Below, one piece after another: positions 38,142 to 50,520 of a stretch of DNA of 64,000 bases. Made by a program: the position numbers and the translations under genes. Under the pieces are notes generated by a model. The model made no database searches, was not told the DNA's origin, and worked only from the letters and a program-made list of their open reading frames with translations. Numbering within the stretch: the stretch's first letter is position 1; every line of letters starts with the position of its first letter. Origin of the DNA: Ricinus communis (Eukaryota > Streptophyta > Magnoliopsida > Malpighiales > Euphorbiaceae); contig NC_063256.1 in assembly GCF_019578655.1 (NCBI RefSeq), positions 33,528,342 to 33,592,341 of the forward strand. The letters run 5' to 3'.

Positions 38142-38545
38142 TAAATTCAACTGCTGCTACATATATGATATTAATTAGCTTTGTTCTTGCAGGATATGGA
38201 GTTTAATTTATTGGGTTTCTCTCGGCTTTGATCCATCAGTTGAATTTCATGACTGAAAACATTTAGTGTATCCTTTAGTCTTTGTTTTAACCTCTCCTTC
38301 CTCCATGTTGATGGGTAACATTTCTTCAAATATGGGTTTCATTAACTTTCATAAATAACAATTTCTTAGATTTGTGTATTGTTTTTCTGAAATTAGTGGT
38401 TAATTCTTTGGTGGCTATAGAATTACTACTTGCTTTTCAAGCATTTATAACATTTCTCATGTTGTTCTTAGTGCAATAAAAGGTGCATGTGTTATATAAC
38501 ATAATTACATAATTCAGAATACCTATTACTCTCTCTATTCGGTAT

Positions 38546-38584
<39 letters not shown>

Positions 38585-41093
38585 TCTGGTATTACTCATT
38601 AGTATAGAAATATTCGATATATAATATTTATTAAACATATTTAACTATTTTATAAATATTTTTTTTTTGTGTTATTGTATATTTTATAAACTTAATAAAT
38701 ATAAAAAAAAATATAAAAGACAAAATTTAAATAATCCTAATTTGAATTGGCCAGGCATGAAAATAAACAACAACAGTAAGCTTAATACAGCAATAATTAG
38801 ATAATCACTACAAGTGATTTAGGCAACATTCATGTATCCTATATATAGTGAGTGACAGCACTAATTAATTCTATTAGAATTAAAAATAAATCAATTACAT
38901 ATAGAATTATGGTAGAATAAGTTAGTAATTGTTAATTAATTATAAGAATATTTTAGTTAGTTTAATTTCTTTAATTTCGTACTTTTATATATAATAATTT
39001 TTTTTTCACGTGCAACGAACGTGAATTATAATAATTTGACTCGTTATTATTTATATATTAATAAATTAAAATAATTAAAATAAAAATTAATGTAGTAATT
39101 TATTTAATAAATTAATATTACTATTTTGTTATATTAAAGAATAATATATTCAGAATAAATTAGTTAGTTGATAAAAATATTAAAAAAATATAATCAATTA
39201 ACTCTATTATGCGAGTCTTATAATTATTAAAAATTAAAAATGTCTCTTTTAGTTTATTTTTTTTCGTTTTCCATTAATAACATTTTATTTTTTATTTGAA
39301 AAAAGAAATTAACATTTTAGTCTTTTAAATTTTATGATAAATTTAATATATCCACGTATAAATTAAAAGTTGACTATTTGTTATGAAAAAAGTATTTTTT
39401 TTATTTCCGTGTGAATATTAAATACTTGAATTATTATCATCTAAAAAATAAAATATTATATATATTTTAAATTTATCGTCATAAATATTTTTAATGTTAA
39501 GATAATAAAAAAATCCTTAAATTATAGTAAATTCATCTACAAATTAATCTATTATACCTCATAAAATTTATATTGATTATAGCTAGCAATAAAAAAATTT
39601 AATAGATTATTACAAAAATTTAAAATTCACTAGAAATTAATTTTATTTAAAGATTTATACACAAGTAATTTATTTTAATTTAATATATAAAATATAGTAA
39701 ACACCTTAAAAAATTATAAAACTAAGCCTTTTATTTCTAATATTCTATTTAAGTTTAGATGTCTAACATATATCCCAGCTATTATCATTATTTGGATTGA
39801 TAATAATTAAATATCTTTTTGGTTGAAGAAATATTTATTTATTTATGTGCATTGCATATAAATTTAAATTTAGTTCATTATTCAAAATTAAGTAACTTTA
39901 AATATATAAGTTGATATTTTATGATCAGTATTATAATTTTACGAATCACCAATGTAAAGACAATCAAAGATTATCAAATAATAACACAATTATAATTAGA
40001 TGATGCATGCAGCCTTTAGGGAGTGTTTTATTTAGAAATTTTATAGAGCTGTTAGTTGTTTCTTACTCAATAACTATATTAAACCTATTTGGTAAGACTT
40101 AACAATCAACGACTGATAGCTAATTTAATCTCAATCAGCTGTCTATCAATTATATTTTAGAGTTTTTTTTATTAGTTAATAATTAATTTAATTATTTATT
40201 TGGACAACATTATCTGTACTAAAATTTATTAATAACAACTTACTTTAAGTTGATCTCATATAATTAGTTTTTTATAATTTTTAATTAGTTAATATTAGAT
40301 TAACTATATAATTAATACTAAAAATAAAAATAAAATACTAATTTTTTAGATTAAAAATTATTTTAACAAAACTAAGTTAATAGTTAGTATAATATTAAAA
40401 TATAATTAAAATATTATAAACTAAAATTAGAGTTATTATCTATTTAAAATTTTAATAGAGTTAAACTTTTAAAATTAGACTTATATTAAATGAATTATCA
40501 ATTGTAAATATTACATGTAATTAAATCAAATTAATAAAAGATTTAGTTTGCAATTTTGTCTCTTTATCAACACTTGATAATAAATATGGTTTCTTGCATA
40601 TATTGTCAAAAAATCAATAATCTTCAAGACAGAAATGAGTTGAATAAATGAATCCAGAAATGTTAACTCAGATTAAATAACTCTAGGCGGAGAATGTCAT
40701 TATGGGAGTTTCAGCAAGAATATGGTAACTATAAAGTTGGTGGGCATTGATAGAGAAAAATTAAAACACAAATAGTGATTAAAACAAGCTAAGCTTATCC
40801 GAACACATCATTGTTCAAACTCAAGTTGTTTAGAATATTAATATTTTTTAATATCTCATTTATTTTTATTATATAAATAAGAATAGCAAAAGTAAAATAA
40901 ATTAAAACAGAATAAATTTTTTTGATAATGAAATTAGTAAAAAGAAAACCACAGGATAATAAGAGCAAAGTGATAAAAAAAACCTATTCAAAAAATTAAG
41001 TAAAGATATTTTGCTATGTTAAAAATAAGAAAAAATATATCATAAAAGATGATTATTGCATGTCATTTATTGTTTTCAAACTTTAGTTTATGA

Positions 41094-41134
<41 letters not shown>

Positions 41135-41791
41135 GTATCTTAATTAAATATAAAATTTTCTTTATTATTATAGATAATATATTATCTATGATGAATTTAA
41201 AAGTTTATGAACATATCGAATCGAGCTTTTATCTTTTCAAGCTCGGTTTAAATTCTTAAAAATAAAATCAAGCTCAAATCATTATACTTTTTGAACGAAC
41301 TTTAACGAGTCGAATCCAAGTAAAATTTAAATCGTTCAGATCGTTTTACACCTCTAAACACAAACACATATAGAAAAACAAAGAAAAGCAAAAATTATAA
41401 AGGAAAAGGAATTGGTCAGAACAAAAAAATAAAAATTACTATATTTTTCTATTTATATTTAAAACTTATTATTTTTACTTTTTTTCGCAACATTAGTTGA
41501 AATTAATCCAATTAAGTTGAATCTCAATGAGGATACTTATAGTCCACAAACTATTAAAATGCACTTAGTTAATTGACAATTATGTTAATTAATAATTTTG
41601 CTCTTTTGAATTACAATAATAACCTGCATAAATTAAATTTACATGTGTAATTTTTTATACATTATAATAAATTAAATTACTAGTGCCAAATTAAAAATTT
41701 GCAAAAAAGGAGTATGAATTTTCTATGGTATGATTTTGACTATTCAAATTTTAATAAATAAAATAAAAAAATATATATTACTTTTTCTCAT
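38142..41791. other. 3' flank of the C2 gene and long AT-rich spacer
   Basis: The first ~350 bp are less AT-rich and probably contain the 3' UTR and polyadenylation region of the C2 gene. Beyond that no gene is seen. An (AT)n tract lies at about 38554-38582 and another at 41100-41128. GGGAGTGTTTTATTTAGAAA near 40019 resembles a DNA-transposon end, but I could not find its partner. Confidence 0.5.
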
Positions 41792-43028
41792 TGTTGATCG
41801 GTTTAATCATATATAGATATTTAAAAATATTTTAGAGCTTTAATGATATATTTATATATATAAAATGGTGAAAGAATATGTTTTTACCTCACTTAAGTTT
41901 AATTGTCTATTTTCAGATAATATTAACCAAACGAAAAAAATATGGAGCTAAATACTCGAAAAGAAGCTTAATTAGACATGTACGCATCAAGGCCCAAGAT
42001 TAAGATGCATGGACTGCTAATTACAAGGCCCAAGAGACATTTTAGTATTTTGAATAATTGTTAGGATTTATATTAAGAGTTATTTATAGGATAGTATTTG
42101 GTGGAGATAAAGATACTTAAAGTCTTATCTATTAGATAGACTTATATTATGTATATATCTCTAGGGAGGCTTATTTAGAGGAGGACTCCTTTCTATTTAT
42201 ATCTCTGTAAAATTTAATTTGGAGGGAGAAGGAGAGTTCTCTCCTATATGCTCTCTACACCTGCCCACCATTATTCTCTCCATAATTTTTTACAGTTCTT
42301 CCATAAACATTTTAGTTTAGTTTTCATTACTCTTTTTAAGACCTAAGGAGTTTTTCAAGAAGTGGAGAGTGAGGAACAATCTTCTTCCTACTTGAAGAAA
42401 TCCTGAATCTAGAGGAAGCTTTAATTTTCAGTCTTATTTTATGTCTTTCTATTTAATATCATGATCATTGGGTTAAATATATTAGGTTAGTTTTCATAAG
42501 TGTTTAGGTTAGCCTTTTTACTTTTGTATGAATCTTGTTATTTATTTATTTAATGAATGATTTATTTACCTTCATATATGTATTAGTAATATTTGTTATG
42601 AAAAATTTTAGATTAAAAGTATTAGAAACACCATCTTTACTTTAATCTATATTGGTATAAGAAACCTAGGTTGTATCATTAGCTTCAGTGACTTAGGAAA
42701 AAAGCACATCACTATCTCATTTATTAGATCTAGCATTAAAGTAAAACAAGGAGAACACTAAGTAAATGGCTAGACTAAATACCATATTTAACATATAGTT
42801 TCAAAATCATAAGCATTTGCATTGTATATTTATAGTTACTTTATTTTGAGAATACTATTCTCTCAAATACTGATTTAGAGTGTTTAGATCTACTTTTATT
42901 ATTTTGTATTGATAATTAGTTTCTATAATAAGTGGCCTCACAGTTCCCTGAGAGATCGATCTCGTAGTGAACTTACCCTTACTATAGGAATGGTTCGTAC
43001 ACTTGCGAGTACTAAATTAGATACATCA
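41792..43028 (+). mobile_element. 5' LTR of an Athila-like Ty3/gypsy element
   Basis: It is a diverged relative of 13330-14385. It ends at ATACATCA just before a tRNA-Asp-type primer site, and gag of the matching clade follows at once. The TG start at 41792 is inferred from where similarity to the other copy fades, so the 5' boundary may be off by tens of bases. The 3' LTR is not in the window. Confidence 0.68.
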
Positions 43029-43033
43029 AATTT

Positions 43034-43051
43034 TGGCGTCGTTGCCAGAAA
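43034..43051 (+). other. Primer-binding site of tRNA-Asp type
   Basis: TGGCGTCGTTGCCAGAAA is a mutated form of TGGCGCCGTTGCCGGGGA, the site complementary to the plant tRNA-Asp 3' end used by Athila-type elements. Its place just after the LTR and before gag supports the call. Confidence 0.75.
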
Positions 43052-43299
43052 ACTGTGTCCAGATTTATTATATTGATTGATTATCAAAAGTGTCTTGTGT
43101 TTCTTAGTTTCTTTTATGTTTTGTGATTTATTTTGTTTATATGTTTTTATTTTGTTTGTTTAGTTTGTGTTTTGTATTTTGTATTTTATTTACGTCTTTT
43201 TATTTTATTTTTAAATTTTAAATTTTTTAAGTTTTTAAATCTGAGATTTCTTTTTATTTTATATGCTTAGCAGGAAACAAGTAGAAAAAGAATTAAAAG

Positions 43300-44985
43300 A
43301 AGAAGTTGATATCATGGCAAACCCACTACGAGAAATAGGAGCTTAAAGACCAATGGCTATGAAAAATTATGCATGACTTATAATTGGTAACACTACTTCA
43401 TGCATAGTTCTAGGTGATGCATCTAGGAATTATGAACTTAAGAACATTCATTTTAATATGCTTCCTTCATTTTATAGTATACCTAGTGAGGATGCATTAA
43501 CATTCAATAGAGAATTTTATATTATAGTTCATACTTTTCTATTATCTGGACTTAATGAGGATCAATTAAGAATGATGTGCTTCCCTTATTCATTGAAAGA
43601 TAGAGCAAAGGCTTGGTTAATGACCTTACTTCCTAATTCTTTGAGAAATTGGGATGAAGTTTATCAAAAATTTATGAGTAGATTTTATTCACATCTGAAG
43701 ACCAAAGAATTAAGAGCTAAAATTTCTAATTTTTAATAAAAAAAATGCTGAATCTTTTCATGAAATATGGGATCGCTTCAAATTACTTTTATTTCAATGT
43801 CCATACTATGGATTTCCACTCCCAATAACTAACTAATCATTTTATGATGGGTTGACACAACAATATCAGCATGGTTGATAATGCAACTGGGGGTGCTATG
43901 TTAGAAAGGACAGCTGATGATGTTTATGACATCTTTGAGATGTTAGGAGTCAATTCTCAACAAATGAGTGTGAGGACAAAAAGGGTAGGAGTAAATGAAG
44001 TAGTAGCTAGTAGTGAGATGGCCATGCAATTAGCTGAATTGACTAAGCAAGTTAAGATGCTTGCTTCAATAAAAAAACTCACCAAATAATGAGATATGCT
44101 GTATTTATGGTATTTATGGTCATGATGCTAATATTTGTTCATCTTTTGATAATTATAGAGGAAGTATGTATGAACAAACAAATTTGATGGTTTCTTACCA
44201 ACACATGCATCCTATGAATGACCCTTATTCCAACACATATAACACAGGTTGGAGAAACCATCCAAATTTTTCTTGGAAATACAATGAACAAAACCCACCA
44301 TAATTATTGAGAAAGTGAAATCAACCTCATTACCAAGACCAATATTCTCAATTCCAAAGGGACTCCAATCCTTTCTTTCAAGATCAAGAACAAATTCTTT
44401 AATCTAATGAACAAATGAAGCCAATTTTGGAAAAAAAACTCCAGTTATTTATGATAGGCTGGAGAGGAATGAGAAAAAGATTCATTAAGACTTCAATAAA
44501 ATATTTAGAAGCTCAAATGAGATAAATTGTTGAAGTTGTTCAAGAGCTCAATAAAAAGAAACTATCAAGTCAACCTGAACAAGACAATTCCATTACTACT
44601 ATTAGAAAATGTGAGGTTGTCGATAATAATATTATGGACACTGAAAAGAATTCTTCTTCTTATGCAGGTACATCTAAAAATGATGGATTAATGCAAAGCA
44701 ATAAGGAGAGCATACAAAAGGAAGAAAAGTAGAGCGTAAGATTAGGCTTGAGAAGAAAAAAAATGAAGCATTTTCTGGACATGAATTTCATAAGGTAGCT
44801 TAGCCTTATAGACTACCTATTCCTTTTTTAAACCAACCCAATTAGAGCAAAAATTTTAAGAATATTAAGATACTCTCTAAAGTTAATACTAATCTACCTT
44901 TGTTGGATGTTGTCAGGAATAAGCCAGTTTATGCAAAGTTCTTTAAAGAGTTGAACACCAACAAAAGGCGATTGAAGATCAGTAT
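43300..44985 (+). pseudogene. Athila-like gypsy gag (broken), reaching toward protease
   Basis: Broken frames show FYSIPSEDALTFNREFYIIV, LRMMCFPYSLKDRAKAWLM, NWDEVYQKFMSRFY, and after a frameshift FYDGLTQQYQ and NATGGAMLERT, the order of the plant retrotransposon gag domain. A knuckle-like IYGHDANICS and the clade-typical GWRNHPNFSW follow. Near 44870-44985 comes LPLLDVVRNKPVYAKFFKEL, matching the segment before protease in this clade. Gag packages element RNA into particles. Frameshifts near 43736 and multiple stops after 44089 make this copy inactive. Similarity ends near 44985 at a breakpoint. Confidence 0.85.
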
Positions 44986-45180
44986 CCTTCTTCTCGGCCA
45001 TAATTGAGCTAAGTTAAGTTGTAGCACTCTCAACTTAAGCAATAGTAGCTCAGAGTTTGTCCTCCCATTTTTGCTCCTTGGTAGAAAAGTCTTCAAACTG
45101 CTTTTGAAGAATGTGTTCGACATTCTCAGCCTTTACGCGATCATGAGATGTTTGTTCACTTAATTACCTCTTGTAATACT
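44985..45180 (-). pseudogene. Short inverted fragment, possible coiled-coil gag piece
   Basis: On the minus strand a frame reads HILQKQFEDFSTKEQKWEDK followed by a charged heptad-like stretch, then a stop. The pattern resembles the coiled-coil part of a retroelement gag, but I cannot assign the family. It lies inverted between two plus-strand relics. Confidence 0.3.
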
Positions 45181-45258
45181 TTTAAGCATTACAACAGTCA
45201 CGGTGTACATATAAAGAGATACCACCCTATTTATAAAAACAAAATCAAAGGATTTGCT

Positions 45259-45552
45259 CATTGTTCAAATATATTTAGATGATATTATTTTCAGATTTAC
45301 TAATTACTCTCTTTATGAGCAATTTTCTAAGCATATGCAAGGTTAGTTTAAGATGAGCCTCATAGGTGAGCTTAACTTCTTATTGGGATGACAAATAAAG
45401 AAATTAGATGAGGAAATTTTCATCTGTCAAACAAAATACATTAAGAAATTGATAAAGAAGTTCAAGATAGAAGGACTTAAGTCCATTGAGTCTCCAATAT
45501 GTACCTCAACCAAACTAGAAAATGATAAAAAAGGCAAATCAGTTGATATAAA
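45259..45552 (+). pseudogene. Fragment of a second Ty1/copia reverse transcriptase
   Basis: The translated fragment shows YLDDIIF (a YVDD variant), FKMSLIGELNFLLG, IFICQTKYIKKLIKKF and KLENDKKGKSVD, the back half of copia RT. It carries stops, one within FLLG-x-Q. It ends abruptly at 45552, where the frame passes into a different copia gag. Confidence 0.75.
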
Positions 45553-48500
45553 GCCTGGACATGAACAAGAAAATTGTTTTCAACTGATTGGGGTACTCGG
45601 ATTGGTGGTATTCAGAGAACCGCGCCAATGGAGGTCAAGGTAGAGGCGGAGGCAAGTTTGGACGGGGGGGAGGAAAGAGTGCTGCAAAGGAGGCCATGGG
45701 TAGGTAGCAGACACTACAACTACCTTGAGGCCTGTTGCTCAAGCACCCATCCAGGATTCAGATCGTCGTGGCATTCCTGGTCTTTCGGATGATCAGTGGG
45801 CTATGCTTGTGCACCTAGTTAATATTTCAAAAGGGCAGTCTTCCTCAACCGAAAAGTTCATCAGTAAGTTTGGTTCTTCTACTGAATGGAGCATCGATAT
45901 TGAATGCTCAAATCACATGACTGGTAATGCTAGATTATTTAGCAAATTATTTGATGTTTCTCCTACTTCTGTTGGGCTGCCTACTAGTAAACAAACCATT
46001 GCCACTAAGGAAGGCACGATAACTTTGAACAAACATAAGGTACTCCATAATGTATTATATGTTCCAGATCTTACTTGTAATTTGCTATCAGTGTCTCACT
46101 TGCTTATAGATCTATCTTATTTTGTCACTTTTACTGATAAGCTTTGCATCATACAGGACCGTGCTTTGAGGACTCTGATTGGAGCGGGTGAGCAATGTCA
46201 TGGAGTTTATTGGTTTCAGCCTTTGCGACAACTTCACGCTTATCAAGAAATTATAGGAAATAAAAGAGATTTGTGGCATTAGTTAGGACATTCTTCTCGG
46301 AAAGTAGACTTTCTTTTGCCTAATATTATTAGAGATAATGGAAATAAAGATGTTAATGTTATCCATGAACCTTGTGATATTTGTTTAAGAGCCAAGCAAA
46401 CTAAAAGCATATTTTCTTTGAGTAATAATAGAGTAAAAGATGTTTTTGATTTAATCCATTGTGATATCTGGGATGCGTATACCTTGCCTGCTAGTTGTGG
46501 TGCTCATTATTTTTTAACTATTATTAATGATTGTTCTCGAGCCCTGTGGGTTTATTTAATGACTACCAAATCTTAGGTGCCTCAATTTATTAAGAATTTT
46601 TGTAGAACAGTTCAAACTCAATTTGACAAACATGTTAAGATTCTATGTAGTGATAATGTAAAAGAATTTATATGTCTTCATCGGTTTTATGCTGACAATG
46701 GTATTATTCATCAAACCTTTTATGTTGACACTCCATAACAAAATGGAAGGGTAGAACGTAAACATCAACATATTCTTAATATGGCTCGGGCATTACTTTT
46801 TCAAATGATCTTCCTATTATTTTTTTGGGGAAAAGTATAATGACAGCTGCCTATGTCATCAACCGAACCCCTACCCCATTGCTAAATAATAAAACACCAC
46901 ACAAAATTCTCTTTGGTTCACCTCCTAAGTATGATGTCCTTCGCGTATTCGGTTGTCTCTGTTTTGCCAAAAATCAACATTATGTGAAAGATAAGTTTGG
47001 TTCTCGCTCTCGTCGATGTGTGTTTATAGGGTATCCATTTAGTAAAAAGGGGTGGCGTTTGTATGACTTAGAGGAAAAAGTGTTCTTTATATCTCGAGAT
47101 GTTTCTTTATGAACAACAGTTTCCTTTTTCTAGTAAAGTCTACACACCTAATACTGATGATGTGTTTGGAAATAAGAATTATGATATTATGACTTATTTT
47201 AAGGATACTGCTTTAGCAAGGGGGAGTGAGGAGCACTCAGGTATGGCAGGAGAAATCGATAGCGGGGTTATACTACACATCACACCACCTACGGTTAGCA
47301 ACTTGGACATTGTTCAACAACTTGGTACCACTTCAGATACTACAGAGGTTGTGATTAATAAAGAAAATGTTTTGCCTGAAATTGGTCGAGATCATCGAAT
47401 AAAGAAACCTTCTAGTAAACTTAAGGGTTTCATCACTAACACCATTCGCGTTACAAACCCTATAACATCACTTGTCTCTACTTCGTTAAAGTTCTCAAGC
47501 ACTCATTTTCCTATTGCTTATTATGTAAATTGTGATAAGTTTTCTGTGAGACACACCTGTTTTTTAGTAGCAATTACTATAGGAACTAAACCCACATCTT
47601 TTAAAGAAGTTGTAACGGATCCTAGTTGGCGAAAAGCTATACAAGACGAAATAGATGCACTTGAGAGAAACGGGACTTGGACTTTAGAGGACATTCCACC
47701 TAGAAAGAAAACGATCGGTTGTAAGTAGGTCTATAAAGTCAAGTACTAGTCTGATGGTATAATTGAACGATTAAAGGGGCCCTAGTAGTGTACGGAAATC
47801 TGCAAATTGCCGAACTTGATTTTAATGAGACATTTTCCCCGATAGCAAAAATGGTCACAGATTGCACATTTTTGGCTATAGCAGTAGCAAGAAAGTGGGA
47901 ACTCCACCAAATGGATATGCAAAATGCCTTTCTACATGGAGATCTTAATGAGGAGGTATATATACAACTCCCTCCTAATTGTAACTCCGCTGCTTCGAGT
48001 AAGGTGTATCGATTATGCAAGTCATTGTATGGACTCCGGCAAGCGCCTCAGAATTGGTTTGCTAAGCTCTCGACTGCTCTGAAGGACATTGGTTTCAAGC
48101 AATCTTATGTTAATTACTCATTGTTTAGTTATTTTAAGGGTAATGTTGTTTTACATGTTCTTGTATATGTGGATGACCTTATCATTACCGGTTCTTCTTC
48201 TTTGGCAATTAGAAAATTCAAGCAACAACTCAACAAGAGATTTCATATGAAAGACTTGGGCATTCTCAAGTATTTTCTCGGCATTGAAGTAACATGTAGG
48301 AAGGATGGTTTGTTTCTTTCGCAACGCAAATTTGTTCTTGACATTATAAGTGAGGCTAGCTTACTTGGCGCACGCCCTGTTTTTACACCCATGGAACATA
48401 ACCACCATCTTGCCACCATCAATGGTGTCGCCTTTGATGATCCGGAGAAGTACCAGAGGCTTGTAGGGTGCCTAATCTACTTGACAATTACCCGACCTGA

Positions 48501-49125
48501 ATTGTATTACTCTGTACATATATTACCTCAGTTCATGGGCGATCATCGTGTTGAACATTAAGATGCAGCTTTGAGAGTTATGCGGTATTTAAAAAGTTTT
48601 CCTGGACAGGATATTCTGCTGCGCTGGGAGAGCAATTTTCAACTCTCTGCCTTCTGTGATAGTGATTGGGCGAGTTGCCCTCTAACTTGGAAATCATTGA
48701 CGAGTTGCTTTATTTTATTAGGTTCTTCTCTTATCTCTTGGAAAATGAAAAAATAACTAAATGTTTTTCGATCTTCTGCGGAGGCCAAGTATAGATTTAT
48801 GGCCATTACTACATGTGAGTTAAAATGGTTGAAATCCCTTTTGGCTTGTTTTGAGATACAATATGTGCATCCCATGCGATTGTTTTGTGATAGTCAAGCT
48901 GCTCTCTATATAGCGGCTAATCTGGTTTTCCATGAACGAACGAAACATATCGAAATGGACTATCACTTTATTCGTGATGCCTTATAAGATGAAATAATTT
49001 CTACGTCTCATATTTGAACTAATGCGCAGATCGCGGATATTTTGACCAAAGCTCTTAGTAAATCACAGTTTTCTTTACTTCTTCGCAAGTTGGGCATTTG
49101 CAATCTCCATGCTCCAACTTGAGAG
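45553..49125 (+). pseudogene. 5'-truncated Ty1/copia gag-pol, broken but with all pol domains recognisable
   Basis: It starts within the gag zinc knuckle (GHEQENCFQLIG). Protease follows, but the normal DSGAS is read as DIECS before NHMTG, so the catalytic site is altered. Integrase keeps LGHSS...CDICLRAK and the acidic triad contexts HCDIW, CSDNVKEF and NGRVERKH, though stops replace at least three sense codons. RT has ETFSPIAKM, MQNAFLHGDL, LYGLRQAPQNW and VYVDDLIITGSS. RNase H continues through FCDSDWAS, SSLISWKMKK, LFCDSQAAL and HERTKHIEMDYHFI to ILTKAL. The family encodes one polyprotein cut by protease; here stops at about 46282, 46576, 46738, 47112, 47728 and 48561 and frame changes break it into pieces. 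Confidence 0.9.
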
Positions 49126-49129
49126 GAAG

Positions 49130-49395
49130 TATTATTGGAATATCTTTGTAATTACTTTATAAATATTTTTTAGGCTACAACATCTCTAGATGAGTTGTCT
49201 TCTTGATATCCTTTCCTATATTAACTTATTTGTTTCCTATATTAGCTTTCCTATTTATTTCCTAGATTAGCTTTCCTATTTATGTAAATATTCTTGGTGT
49301 ACAAGCATCGATAGAATAGCTTTGTATAAATTCATAGCTTTGGCCAAATTTAAGAACACATAATCATTTCACAAAGCTCTATAACTTTACTTCAA
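49130..49395 (+). mobile_element. Candidate 3' LTR of the copia relic
   Basis: A purine-rich tract (GAGAGGAAG) directly after the end of pol precedes TATTATTGGAATATC, a likely mutated LTR start. The 3' boundary is not visible since no 5' LTR exists for comparison. Confidence 0.45.
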
Positions 49396-49669
49396 TTAAA
49401 TTTATTTTAGTATTGTTTAAATATTTTTTCTTTTTTGTCTATAAAATCTTTCTATTTTCCTCTTTTATCTCTATTTATTTTCTATGGTTTAGTCTATATT
49501 TTTTATAGTTTTGAAATTTAATTTTAATTTTTAAATCTTATTTATTTTGAATATTTTTTAATCTTAGTAATTTATTTTATAATCTTTCATATACTTTCTC
49601 TCTATCATTTAATTCATATTACTGTTTTAATAGTTTTAGATATTAAATTATTTTATTCTTTAAAAAATA

Positions 49670-50050
49670 ACTTTACCAACGAAATTTTTTATTTTTTAAA
49701 AAATTAAAAATTACCTCTGGATTACTATTGATTGTTTTATTTTAAAAATATTATTTAAATAATTACCGATAGTCACCAACAATTATTTTTTTTTATTTTT
49801 AAAAATAAATTAATAATTTACCAATGATTTACCGACAATTCTTTCATTGATTTATTGTTTCTTTATTTTTTTTTGGCAGAGGACAATAATTTACTGTCAA
49901 TAGAAATTTAGTCGATAAATCAGTTTTTTGTAAGATATTTTAGCAATTTACCAACTGAATTTTAATTGGTAAATCAGACAAATTTACCAATAATTTAGTA
50001 ATCATCGATGAATTTTGCCAACCGTCGGTAATATTATTTACTGATAGTTT
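49670..50050. repeat. Possible subterminal repeat block of a CACTA-type transposon
   Basis: Short words of the TTTACCGACAA, TTTACCAAC and CCGTCGGTAA kind recur in both orientations. CACTA element ends in plants carry such arrays. No CACTA terminus or 3-bp duplication was found, so this is a weak call. Confidence 0.25.
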
Positions 50051-50225
50051 AACTAATTTTTTTTATAAATAATATAAAATGTTAAAACTCTATTTAATTT
50101 TATCTTTAAACTCAATTTATTTTATTATTTATAATCAAAATAATTATAATTAATATGTAATATAAAATAAAAAACTAATATATATACTAACAATTAAGAA
50201 TTTAGTATTGTAATTAATTAGAGAG

Positions 50226-50520
50226 TTATACTAAGCATTCGAAATTGTAAAGAAAGAGAAAAGCTAAAGTAATAAGAAAATGAGAAATTGATAAAAGAGC
50301 AAGTGACCAAAAACAAACGAACTCCCAAGAAAGTTCGACTCCAAATGGACAAATCCCACACAAATTACACCTGACTGACTCTGTGCAGGTGCGCGTGAGA
50401 ATAGATGTCACCCAACCCAACTGCTCTATAAATGGAAACTTTGGACCCACCTGTCTTTTCACATCCCAACCTTAATTGCACATGTGGTACCCCACATTTG
50501 AAAAGCACACCTCACTCCTT
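50226..50520. other. Unexplained less AT-rich island with a TATA-like site
   Basis: The island contrasts with very AT-rich flanks. On the plus strand, GTCACCCAACCCAA is followed by CTATAAATGG at about 50424-50436, resembling a plant promoter core, but no gene starts downstream. The minus strand holds a 78-codon open frame that I do not recognise. It could be a promoter or LTR relic. Confidence 0.3.

Noticed and set aside
44929..45123. Minus-strand 64-codon frame
   Set aside because: A different minus-strand frame of the same place gives the more plausible coiled-coil fragment; this one overlaps the gag breakpoint and lacks a signature.
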